64,000 nucleotides of DNA from Microbacterium yannicii (GTDB taxonomy: Bacteria > Actinomycetota > Actinomycetes > Actinomycetales > Microbacteriaceae). Location of the stretch: assembly GCF_024055635.1 (NCBI RefSeq), contig NZ_JAMXMB010000025.1:186001-250000 (forward strand), in the 5' to 3' direction. Positions 16,574-24,068 of this stretch are shown here, piece by piece. The position numbers were made by a program, and so were the translations under genes. Each line of letters starts with the position of its first letter. Within the stretch, counting starts at the first letter, position 1. The notes under the pieces were generated by a model, which had not been told where the DNA came from, searched no databases, and was given only the letters and a program-made list of their open reading frames with translations.

Positions 16574-16579
16574 ACGCTA
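16574..16579 (-). promoter_or_regulatory. Leaderless -10 element of the SDR gene
   Basis: TAGCGT ends six bases before the ATG at 16567. Confidence 0.55.
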
Positions 16580-16625
16580 CCCACCTGCGGCCCGTCCTCC
16601 CCTCCGCCCCGTCGACCTCCCATCA

Positions 16626-16689
16626 CGTTGACTTGGCGTATATGTACGCGACACTCCGGCGTGTCGCGTACATATACGCCAAGTCAACG
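16626..16689. repeat. Perfect 29-bp inverted repeat between divergent genes
   Basis: Arms 16626-16654 and 16661-16689 are exact reverse complements around the six-base loop TCCGGC. The stem core TATATGTACGCG is unusually AT-rich for this genome. It lies 59 bases upstream of the SDR start and 175 bases upstream of metY, between divergent genes, so it is not a terminator for either. Confidence 0.9.
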
Positions 16690-16782
16690 CCCGGGGGGCA
16701 AGTCGGCGCGCGGGCGGGGCCCGGCAGGGGGAGGCGCGGGGAGCGGAACCGCGGGAGGTTACGTCACATTTCCCGGGGGTTG

Positions 16783-16809
16783 TTGACAACACCGGTGGAT
16801 CCGTACTGT
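16783..16809 (+). promoter_or_regulatory. Possible metY promoter
   Basis: TTGACA (16783-16788) and TACTGT (16804-16809) with a 15-base spacer, followed by a 54-base leader with AGGAG before the ATG. The -35 lies in a small palindrome TGTTGACAACA (16781-16791), a possible operator. No SAM riboswitch fold is visible in the short leader. Confidence 0.4.
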
Positions 16810-16863
16810 CGAACCCGGCTGGGGGCGCCTGCTCCCGGCATCCGATCCCGCAGGAGCCAAGCC

Positions 16864-18186
16864 ATGTCCGCACCCGAGAACTGGCGTTTCGAGACCAAGC
16901 AGATCCACTCGGGGGCCCAGCCCGATCCGGTGACGAAGGCTCGCGCGACGCCGATCTACCAGACCACGTCGTACGTCTTCGACAACGCCGACCACGCGGC
17001 GAACCTCTTCGCCCTCGCGGAGTTCGGCAACATCTACACGCGCATCCAGAACCCGACGCAGGCGGTCGTCGAGGAGCGCCTCGCCGCGCTCGAGGGCGGC
17101 ACCGGCGCGCTGCTCCTCGCGAGCGGCCAGGCGGCGGCCACCTCCGCCGTCCTCAACATCGCGGAGTCCGGCGACCACATCGTGTCGTCGAGCTCGATCT
17201 ACGGCGGCACGTACAACCTCTTCAAGTACACGCTGGCCAAGCTCGGCATCGAGACGACGTTCGTCGAGAACCAGGACGACGCCGAGGAGTGGCGCCGCGC
17301 CGTCCGGCCGAACACGAAGCTCTTCTTCGCCGAGACGATCGGCAACCCGAAGATCAACGTGCTCGACATCCGCACCGTCGCGGACGTCGCGCACGAGAAC
17401 GGCGTGCCGCTCATCGTGGACAACACGATCGCCACGCCGTACCTCATCAAGCCGTTCGAGCACGGCGCCGACATCATCGTCCACTCCGCGACGAAGTTCC
17501 TCGGCGGCCACGGCACCACCATCGGCGGTGTCATCGTCGACGGCGGCACGTTCGAGTGGTCGAAGAACGTCGAGAAGTTCCCGGGTCTCACGGTTCCCGA
17601 CCCGTCGTACCACGGCGCGTCGTACACCGCGGCGGTCGGCGACGGCCTCGCGTACATCATCAAGGCGCGCGTGCAGCTGCTGCGCGACCTGGGTGCCGCG
17701 ATCTCGCCGAACAGCGCGTGGCTGCTCATCCAGGGCATCGAGACGCTGTCGCTGCGCGTGGAGCGCCACGTGCAGAACGCGCAGGAGATCGCCGAGTGGC
17801 TCGAGAACCACTCCGATGTCGCGTCGGTCAACTACTCGGGTCTGCCGACCTCGCCCTGGTACGCCGCCGCGAACAACTACGCCCCGAAGGGCGTGGGCGC
17901 GGTGCTGTCGTTCGAACTCAAGGGCGGTGTCGAGGCGGGCCGTGAGTTCGTCAACTCGCTGACGCTGTTCAGCCACCTGGCGAACATCGGCGACGTGCGC
18001 TCGCTCGTGATCCACCCGGCGTCGACGACGCACTCGCAGCTCACCCCGGAGCAGCAGCTCACGACCGGCGTCACCCCCGGCCTCGTGCGTCTGTCGGTCG
18101 GGCTCGAGAACATCGACGACCTCAAGGCCGACCTCGAGCAGGCGCTCGCGGCGGCCCGGCGCGTGTCGGAGGCGGCTCGCGCCTGA
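16864..18186 (+). CDS. metY: O-acetylhomoserine aminocarboxypropyltransferase (sulfhydrylase)
   Basis: A 440-residue PLP enzyme of the Cys/Met metabolism family. It converts O-acetylhomoserine and sulfide to homocysteine. The PLP lysine lies in SATKFLGGHG near residues 212-221; FETKQIHSGAQPDP at the start and TTSYVFDNADHAANLFAL are typical of MetY. The ATG at 16864 has AGGAG nine bases upstream; longer in-frame extensions cross the inverted repeat and are not credible. metX, making its substrate, follows 400 bases downstream on the same strand. Confidence 0.95.
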   Translation: MSAPENWRFETKQIHSGAQPDPVTKARATPIYQTTSYVFDNADHAANLFALAEFGNIYTRIQNPTQAVVEERLAALEGGTGALLLASGQAAATSAVLNIAESGDHIVSSSSIYGGTYNLFKYTLAKLGIETTFVENQDDAEEWRRAVRPNTKLFFAETIGNPKINVLDIRTVADVAHENGVPLIVDNTIATPYLIKPFEHGADIIVHSATKFLGGHGTTIGGVIVDGGTFEWSKNVEKFPGLTVPDPSYHGASYTAAVGDGLAYIIKARVQLLRDLGAAISPNSAWLLIQGIETLSLRVERHVQNAQEIAEWLENHSDVASVNYSGLPTSPWYAAANNYAPKGVGAVLSFELKGGVEAGREFVNSLTLFSHLANIGDVRSLVIHPASTTHSQLTPEQQLTTGVTPGLVRLSVGLENIDDLKADLEQALAAARRVSEAARA

Positions 18187-18203
18187 TAATCCCTCCTCGG
18201 GAA

Positions 18204-18246
18204 CGGATGCCTCGACCCGGCGCACGGCGCCGGGTCGAGGCATCCG
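18204..18246 (+). terminator. Terminator after metY, shared with the convergent small gene
   Basis: A perfect 20-bp stem (18204-18223 with 18227-18246) around ACG, starting 17 bases after the metY stop. The right arm abuts the stop codon of the minus-strand gene at 18247, so it may end both transcripts. Confidence 0.8.
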
Positions 18247-18489
18247 TCATTCGTGGTCTTCGGGAGCCAGGTCGGCGGCGAGCCGCTCTGGCGTGAGATG
18301 CGCACCCGGCACCGGACGGGGCAGCGGCGGCGCGGCGGCGTCGGTGTGCCACGGCTGCGCGTCTCCGGCGTCCTCGCCGGCGTCCGCAGGGTCGAAGAGC
18401 ACGTCGGCGTCGTGATCGACGTCGTGCTCCTCGGGCGGAGCGGACGGCGAAGGCTCGTGGGCGGGCATGAAGGGCTCAGCGCTGGACAT
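18247..18489 (-). CDS. Small acidic hypothetical protein
   Basis: An 80-residue acidic, proline- and histidine-containing protein (MSSAEPFMPAHEPSPSAPPE to LAADLAPEDHE) without membrane segment or known motif; probably disordered. Support for a real gene: the stop sits exactly at a shared terminator, and GATGAT, a NANNNT -10-like hexamer, lies six bases before the ATG. It is convergent with metY and divergent from metX. Function unknown. Confidence 0.5.
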   Translation of the reverse strand: MSSAEPFMPAHEPSPSAPPEEHDVDHDADVLFDPADAGEDAGDAQPWHTDAAAPPLPRPVPGAHLTPERLAADLAPEDHE

Positions 18490-18582
18490 GCGCGCATCAT
18501 CCCACGAGCGCGTGCACGGACCATGTCACATCCCGCCCGCGCGGGCACCCGTAACAGACCGCGTGCGACCGCGCCGGCACGC

Positions 18583-18588
18583 GAGAAT
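18583..18588 (+). promoter_or_regulatory. Leaderless -10 element of metX
   Basis: GAGAAT ends six bases before the ATG at 18595. An out-of-frame ATG at 18587 overlaps it. Confidence 0.45.
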
Positions 18589-18594
18589 GGACGA

Positions 18595-19800
18595 ATGGAC
18601 TGGCAGACCTCCGAAGACACGGTGCCGAGCGCACCCGTGACGGAGGCCGACGCCCGACTGCTGCTGGGGCGTCCACCGGCGACCGGCGCCTGGCGTGACG
18701 GCGACCCGGTCGGCGATCGCCACTTCGCCGCCTTCGGCTCGTTCCGCACCGAGGGCGGAAGAGAGCTCCCCGCCTACCGCCTGGCCTACGAGACGTGGGG
18801 CGAGCTGAACGCCGCTCGCGACAACGCCGTGCTCGTGCTGCACGCCCTCACCGGCGACAGCCACGTCCGCGGACCGGCGGGGGCAGGGCATCCGACCTCC
18901 GGCTGGTGGGACGACATCGTCGGCCCCGGCGCGCCCATCGACACCGACCGCTGGTTCGTCATCGCTCCCAACATGCTGGGCGGATGCCAGGGCTCGACGG
19001 GTCCGGCATCCATCGGCCCGGACGGCTACGAGTGGGCATCGCGCTTCCCGTACCTGACGATCCGCGACCAGGTCCTCGCCCAGGTGCGCCTCGCCGACGC
19101 GTTGGGCATCGACGTCTGGGCGGCGGTCGTGGGCGGATCGATGGGCGGCATGCACGCTCTCGAGTGGGCGGTGATGCAGCCCGATCGCGTCGCCCGCGTG
19201 GGCATCCTGTCATCGCCGCCGGTGAACACCGCCGACCAGATCGCGCTCAACTCGGTGCAGCAGGAGGCCATCCGCATCGACCCGCGCTTCCAGGGCGGCG
19301 AGTACTACGACGCGGGAGACGGCGACGGCCCGAACCGCGGTCTCGCGCTCGCGCGGCGCATGGCGCTCCTCAACTACCGCTCCCCCACAGAGCTCAATCA
19401 GCGGTTCCAGCGCAGCTGGCAGTCGGGTGTGAGCCCGCTCGGCCACGACGGACGCTTCGCCGTCGAGTCCTACCTCGACTTCCACGGCAACAAGTTCACG
19501 CGGCGCTTCGACGCGAACTCGTACATCACGCTCGTCGAGGCGATGAACTCGCACGATGTCGGCCGCGACCGCGGAGGCGTCGAGGACGCCCTCGCCCTCG
19601 TCACCGCCACGACGCTCGTGCTCGGCATCGACAGCGACCGCCTGTTCCCGATCGACGGGCAGCACCGGATCGCCCGCGGCATCCGTCACACTCTCGACGG
19701 CGACCGCGCCGTCGTGCTCTCGAGCGACTTCGGTCACGACGGCTTCCTCATCGAGACGCACGCCGTCGGCGCGCACCTCCGGCGCCTGCTCGAGTCCTGA
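18595..19800 (+). CDS. metX: Homoserine O-acetyltransferase
   Basis: A 401-residue alpha/beta-hydrolase-fold acyltransferase that acetylates homoserine from acetyl-CoA, the first committed step of methionine synthesis. Family blocks: NAVLVLHALTGDSHV, GGSMGGMHALEWA (nucleophile Ser) near residue 185, YLDFHGNKFTRRFDANSYI, and C-terminal DSDRLFPIDGQH and GHDGFLIE carrying the catalytic Asp and His. With metY this gives the direct-sulfhydrylation route to homocysteine. Succinyltransferase specificity cannot be excluded by eye. Confidence 0.95.
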   Translation: MDWQTSEDTVPSAPVTEADARLLLGRPPATGAWRDGDPVGDRHFAAFGSFRTEGGRELPAYRLAYETWGELNAARDNAVLVLHALTGDSHVRGPAGAGHPTSGWWDDIVGPGAPIDTDRWFVIAPNMLGGCQGSTGPASIGPDGYEWASRFPYLTIRDQVLAQVRLADALGIDVWAAVVGGSMGGMHALEWAVMQPDRVARVGILSSPPVNTADQIALNSVQQEAIRIDPRFQGGEYYDAGDGDGPNRGLALARRMALLNYRSPTELNQRFQRSWQSGVSPLGHDGRFAVESYLDFHGNKFTRRFDANSYITLVEAMNSHDVGRDRGGVEDALALVTATTLVLGIDSDRLFPIDGQHRIARGIRHTLDGDRAVVLSSDFGHDGFLIETHAVGAHLRRLLES

Positions 19801-19869
19801 ATCCCGGCGCGACGGTATCAGCGTCCGCCATGCGGTCCTCCCACTGGGCAATGTCCCAAGGAGGGAATC

Positions 19870-21522
19870 ATGAGCACTGATACCAGATCGGGTGCGGAGA
19901 CGCCCGAAGACGCCTTCGCCGCGCAGCCCTTCCTGCGAGAGCAGCTCGGCCTGAACGGCACTCGCGAGAGGTCGCCGGGAGAGCGGCGGGCACCGCGGCT
20001 TCCGGTCGACATCCGCGGGTCGCTCGAGGCGGTACGACCGGAGCACGGGCGGTTCCACGGCGCGAAGTTCTCGCTCGGGTACTTCCCCGCACACGAGGTG
20101 TTCTCGTCGGCGGCCGACAAGTTCGGCTACCTGACGAAGGCCAAGGTGCGCGCTGCCAGCCGGCTTCCCGTCGACGACGCGACGCGCGCCCTGCTGACGC
20201 AGCTCGGCGACCTCATGGCGAACAGCGGTCGCGAGACCGCCGACGACTCGGCGACCCCGTCGGGCTACACCTACGTCGGGCAGTTCGTCGATCACGACAT
20301 CACCCTCGATGTCTCGTCGGCGCTGGACGCGCCGGAGCTCGTCGACGCGGCGGTCATCAACAACATGCGCTCGCCGATGCTCGATCTCGACAGCGTCTAT
20401 GGCCGGGGGCCCGCCGTCGACGCGTTCCTCTACGCGGCGCCCGCCCCGGGGGAGCCCGCGTCCGCGTTCCGGATGCTGCTCGGCACGAATCTGCAGAGCG
20501 GCCCGGGCGGCGCCGGCGGCGCGGCAGGTGGCAACGGCATCATCGCGCACACCGACTTCGACGTGCCGCGCACCTCGGCGCTCACGGCGATCATCGGCGA
20601 CCCGCGCAACAACGAGAACCTCATCGTCTCGCAGCTGCATCACTCGATGCTGCGCTTCCACAACGCCGTCGTCGACGCGCTGATCGCCTCCGGGTTCACC
20701 GGCGACATCTTCGTCGCGGCGAAGCGGGAGGCGACGCTGCACTACCAGTGGGCGGTGCTGCACGACTTCCTGCCGCGCATCTGCGGTCAGGCAGCTATCG
20801 ATGACGCGCTGGCGAACGTGAAGGCGAAGCCGAACAGCCCGTTCCAGATGCCCGTGGAATTCTCGGTCGCCGCGTACCGGTTCGGGCACAGCATGATCCG
20901 CGACCAGTACTGGCTGAACTTCGAACTGCGCAACAAGCCGATGTCCGACGTCTTCGCCTTCATCCACGAACCGCACCTGCCGGTCCGCTCCAACTGGGTG
21001 GTCGACTTCAACGCGTTCTTCGAGACGGGCTTCGCCGTTCCCGTGTTCAACAGCGCGCGGAAGATCGACAGCGTGCTCGCCAGCGCCCTCGAGGACCTCG
21101 ACGGCAGTGGCTCCAACGCTCTCATGAGCATCCTCGCGACGCGCAACCTGCACCGCGGCCTCGTGCTGGGTCTGCCCAGCGGACAGGCCACCGCGGCAGC
21201 GCTCGGCGTGCCGGTCCTCACCACCGCTCAGCTCACCGACGGGCTGCCCGCCGACGAGGTCGCGGTGCTGCAGCAGCAGAACGGCCTTCTCCTCGAGAAG
21301 ACGCCGCTGTGGTACTACGTGCTGCGCGAGGCGATGGTGACCAGCGCCGGGGAGCACCTCGGCCCGCTCGGGGCGAAGATCGTGGCCGACACCTTCGTGA
21401 CGATGCTGCGCCGCGATGCACTGTCGATCCTCAACGTCGCGTTCAGCCCGACGCGGGGTGGCACGCCGGGGGCGTTCACGTTCGCGGACCTGGTGCGCAT
21501 CGCCGGTGTGATCGGCGCCTGA
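19870..21522 (+). CDS. Animal-type haem peroxidase family protein
   Basis: A 550-residue member of the peroxidase-cyclooxygenase superfamily. The distal haem motif QFVDHD is at residues 138-143 (distal His 142, with Asp 141 and Asp 143 beside it) and the proximal haem ligand lies in YRFGH (His 340). NNENLIVSQLHHSMLRFHN matches the conserved block between them. There is no signal peptide, so it is probably cytoplasmic or exported by another route. A very strong ribosome site (AAGGAGGG) lies before the ATG. Such enzymes oxidise halides or organic substrates with H2O2; the substrate here is unknown. It stands alone after metX. Confidence 0.9.
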   Translation: MSTDTRSGAETPEDAFAAQPFLREQLGLNGTRERSPGERRAPRLPVDIRGSLEAVRPEHGRFHGAKFSLGYFPAHEVFSSAADKFGYLTKAKVRAASRLPVDDATRALLTQLGDLMANSGRETADDSATPSGYTYVGQFVDHDITLDVSSALDAPELVDAAVINNMRSPMLDLDSVYGRGPAVDAFLYAAPAPGEPASAFRMLLGTNLQSGPGGAGGAAGGNGIIAHTDFDVPRTSALTAIIGDPRNNENLIVSQLHHSMLRFHNAVVDALIASGFTGDIFVAAKREATLHYQWAVLHDFLPRICGQAAIDDALANVKAKPNSPFQMPVEFSVAAYRFGHSMIRDQYWLNFELRNKPMSDVFAFIHEPHLPVRSNWVVDFNAFFETGFAVPVFNSARKIDSVLASALEDLDGSGSNALMSILATRNLHRGLVLGLPSGQATAAALGVPVLTTAQLTDGLPADEVAVLQQQNGLLLEKTPLWYYVLREAMVTSAGEHLGPLGAKIVADTFVTMLRRDALSILNVAFSPTRGGTPGAFTFADLVRIAGVIGA

Positions 21523-21529
21523 GGCGGGC

Positions 21530-22285
21530 TCAGCCCGTGCGCTCGTAGCGCCACGGAAGAGCGCCGATCTCGAGGCGATGACGGGATCCGGATGCCGCGG
21601 CTGCGGCATCCGGATCCCATTCGTCGTCGCCCTGCCAGAGCAGCACCGGTCCTTCGCCGCCACGGCGGGCGACCGTCTCGAAATGCTGGACGCCTCCGAG
21701 ACGCGCCGCCCCCAGCACCGAAGCGGTGTCGGCGTGGGCGGCCAGGCCGTGGAGGGTCACCCAGGTCGGCGGATACAGCGTGAGGTCGCCGCGGCCATGC
21801 CGCGCCAGAGCGTCGGCCGGGCGCATCCACTCGGCCGCGACCGCTTCCTCGGGGGACAGCGCGATCACGCCGGCAGCGGACGGCGCGACGAAGAACCAGG
21901 TGCGGATCCGCAGCGCCAGTCCGGGCGGCGGGTCCCAGCACGAGAGGGTCACCAGGGCGTCCGGATCGACAGCCAGCGCCGTCTCCTCGCGTGTCTCGCG
22001 CACGCCTGCGGTGCGGGCCACGGCTTCCTCGGGCTCGTCGGCGTCACGCCGGTCTGCGGCCTCGAGCTTGCCGCCCGGGAACACCCACGCGCCCGCGAAC
22101 GAGCCGCGGTCGGGCCGCTCGATCATCAGCGCCTCGAGCCCGCCCGTCCCGTCGCGCAGGAGCACGACGGTCGCCGCCACCGGAACCGACGGGTCGGTCG
22201 CGTCCTCGGGGCGTCGCGACCGTGCACCGCCCATCGAGTCGCTCAGCGCCTGCAGTGTGCGGTCGGCTGGCGTGGGCTCCGGCAT
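21530..22285 (-). CDS. NUDIX hydrolase
   Basis: A 251-residue NUDIX protein resembling the NUDT19/acyl-CoA diphosphatase group. GAWVFPGGKLEAADRR precedes a stretched NUDIX box whose REXXEE core is RETREETAL near residue 97. The spacing between GG and REXXEE is longer than in the canonical 23-residue box, as in that subgroup. The protein should cleave a nucleoside-diphosphate-linked substrate. Its 3' end contains a perfect 16-bp inverted repeat. ATG preceded at six bases by TAGAGT. Convergent with the peroxidase gene. Confidence 0.88.
   Translation of the reverse strand: MPEPTPADRTLQALSDSMGGARSRRPEDATDPSVPVAATVVLLRDGTGGLEALMIERPDRGSFAGAWVFPGGKLEAADRRDADEPEEAVARTAGVRETREETALAVDPDALVTLSCWDPPPGLALRIRTWFFVAPSAAGVIALSPEEAVAAEWMRPADALARHGRGDLTLYPPTWVTLHGLAAHADTASVLGAARLGGVQHFETVARRGGEGPVLLWQGDDEWDPDAAAAASGSRHRLEIGALPWRYERTG
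21583..21618. repeat. 16-bp perfect inverted repeat inside the NUDIX gene
   Basis: Arms 21583-21598 and 21603-21618 (GGGATCCGGATGCCGC and its complement) around GGCT. They encode part of the alanine-rich C-terminal segment DPDAAAAASGS. Confidence 0.85.
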
Positions 22286-22291
22286 CCGCTC

Positions 22292-22297
22292 ACTCTA
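22292..22297 (-). promoter_or_regulatory. Leaderless -10 element of the NUDIX gene
   Basis: TAGAGT ends six bases before the ATG at 22285. Confidence 0.55.
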
Positions 22298-22331
22298 CCC
22301 AGCAAGGGAACCGCGCCCCCCGGCGCCGCGT

Positions 22332-23564
22332 TCACGCGTTCACGAGCACCCCGCGCCGCTCCGCGGCGAGGCTGGCGGTCGCCAGCACGAGTCCTCCGCC
22401 GGCGAGGGCCACCCCGACCCACGCGGGGGCGAGGAAGCCCCAGCCCGCCGCGATCACGACGCCGCCGAGGAATGCGCCGAGGCTGTTGCCGATGTTGAGG
22501 GCGGAGTGGTTGAGCGCGGCTGCGATCGACTGGTTGTCCTGCGCCACGTCCATGAGGCGCGTCTGAATCGTCGGGCTGAGCGCCGACGCCACGAAACCGG
22601 TCGCGAAGACGAAGAAACCCAGGGCCCAGATCCACTGCGCCGTCACCGCGAGGAGCGCCAGCACGAGTGCCAGCCCGATGAGCCCGCCCACCAGGGTGCG
22701 CTTCAGGTCGACGTCGGCGAGGTGGCCGCCGACCAGGTTTCCGACTGTCATGCCGAGTCCCATGACGACGAGCACGATCGGCACGACCCACTCCGGCGAG
22801 CCGGCGACCTCCGTCACCAGCGGAGCGATGTAGCTGTACACCGCGAAGAAGCCGCCGAAGCCGATCGCACCGACGCCGAGCGCGAGCCACACCTGCCCAA
22901 TGCGGAACACCTTCAGCTCGGCACGCAGGGTGCGGCTCGGATCCCCCGGTCGCTCGGGCACGAAGAACGCGATGAGGATCGTGGCGGCGGCGAAGATCGC
23001 TGCGACCACCATGAAGGCGGCCCGCCAACCCACCTGCTGCCCGAGGTACGTGCCGAGCGGCACGCCCACCACGTTCGCGACAGTGAGGCCGGTCAGCACG
23101 AACGCGACCCCCTTCGCGCGCATGCCGGGACCGAGCACGTCGGCGGCGACGAGCGCGCCGATGCCGAAGTAGGCGCCGTGCGGCAGGCCCGCGAGGAATC
23201 GGGATGCCGCGACCCATTCGAACGTCGGAGCCAGGAAGGTCAGCGCGTTGAAGACGGTGAGCGCCAGCGCGAGTCCGATCATCACTCGCTGACGGGGATA
23301 CTTGGCCACCGCGCCCGCGATCGTCGGAGCACCGACGACCACGCCGAGCGCGTACAGCGAGATGAGCCAGCCGGCCTGCGCGATGGCGTCTTCCGAGCGC
23401 GTGGCCCACAGCGACGGCAGCAGGTCCTCGCCGATATTGGGCAGGAGCCCCATCACGACGAACTCGGTCATGCCGATGCCGAAGCTGCCGACGGCAAGGG
23501 ACAGGAGCGCCCACATCGCGGCCTTCTTCGACAGCGAGGGCGACGTTAGTTCGGAGGAGGACAC
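22332..23564 (-). CDS. MFS transporter (DHA1/AraJ-like exporter)
   Basis: A 410-residue major facilitator with 12 predicted membrane helices. It has the DHA1 start GSFGIGMTEFVVMGLLPNI and a motif-A-like loop YPRQRVMIG between helices 2 and 3. This group exports sugars, drugs or metabolites (AraJ, CmlA, PbuE relatives). Two GTG codons are possible (23567, 23564); the second lies exactly six bases after the TAGCGT promoter hexamer and is preferred. No regulator is adjacent. Confidence 0.9.
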   Translation of the reverse strand: MSSSELTSPSLSKKAAMWALLSLAVGSFGIGMTEFVVMGLLPNIGEDLLPSLWATRSEDAIAQAGWLISLYALGVVVGAPTIAGAVAKYPRQRVMIGLALALTVFNALTFLAPTFEWVAASRFLAGLPHGAYFGIGALVAADVLGPGMRAKGVAFVLTGLTVANVVGVPLGTYLGQQVGWRAAFMVVAAIFAAATILIAFFVPERPGDPSRTLRAELKVFRIGQVWLALGVGAIGFGGFFAVYSYIAPLVTEVAGSPEWVVPIVLVVMGLGMTVGNLVGGHLADVDLKRTLVGGLIGLALVLALLAVTAQWIWALGFFVFATGFVASALSPTIQTRLMDVAQDNQSIAAALNHSALNIGNSLGAFLGGVVIAAGWGFLAPAWVGVALAGGGLVLATASLAAERRGVLVNA

Positions 23565-23570
23565 CACGTC

Positions 23571-23576
23571 ACGCTA
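23571..23576 (-). promoter_or_regulatory. Leaderless -10 element of the MFS gene
   Basis: TAGCGT, six bases before the GTG at 23564 and three before the GTG at 23567. Confidence 0.5.
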
Positions 23577-23684
23577 GCGGCGGTCGCGCCTCACTGTCGA
23601 ATCGATTCGGCACGCGGAGAAACGGGTGTCGCGACAAGCCGCCCGCGCGTCGCGTTCAACGGCGCGCACCCGGTGCTACGAGCT

Positions 23685-24011
23685 CTAGTCGAGGCTGCCT
23701 TCGACATCCTGTCGTTCGACCGCGGCTTCCAGGCGCTCGATCTTGCCGTCGAGCTCGCCCGAGTATCCGGGCCGGATGTCGGCCTTGAGCACGAGCGAGA
23801 TGCGCGAGCCGTAGGGTGCGACCGCGTCGGTGGCGCGCTTGACGACATCGAAGACCTCGTCCCACTCCCCCTCGATCTCGGTGAACATCGAGGTCGTGCG
23901 GTGGGGAAGGCCGCTGCCGCGGACCACCCGCACCGCGGCGGCCACGGCGTCGTGCACCGAGCCGTCGGCGCGGCCGGTCCCACTGGGGGCGACGGAGAAG
24001 GCGACGAGCAT
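23685..24011 (-). CDS. Thiamine-binding protein, MTH1187/YkoF-like family
   Basis: A 108-residue protein with the MTH1187-family pattern: start MLVAFSVAPSG, central TTSMFTEIEGEWDEVFDVVK, and VAPYGSRISLVLKADIRPGY near residue 65. The family forms ferredoxin-like tetramers that bind thiamine or its pyrimidine. The ATG is preceded by GGAGG, unlike most neighbours, consistent with co-transcription from the glycosyltransferase gene 57 bases upstream. Confidence 0.88.
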   Translation of the reverse strand: MLVAFSVAPSGTGRADGSVHDAVAAAVRVVRGSGLPHRTTSMFTEIEGEWDEVFDVVKRATDAVAPYGSRISLVLKADIRPGYSGELDGKIERLEAAVERQDVEGSLD

Positions 24012-24068
24012 TCGAACCTCCGGTTCTCGAGGGATGTCGCGGAGCCGCGACGCTGCCGCGGCCCCGAC

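Noticed and set aside
16690..16863. SAM riboswitch before metY
   Set aside because: The likely transcript leader is only about 50 bases and shows no conserved SAM riboswitch core.
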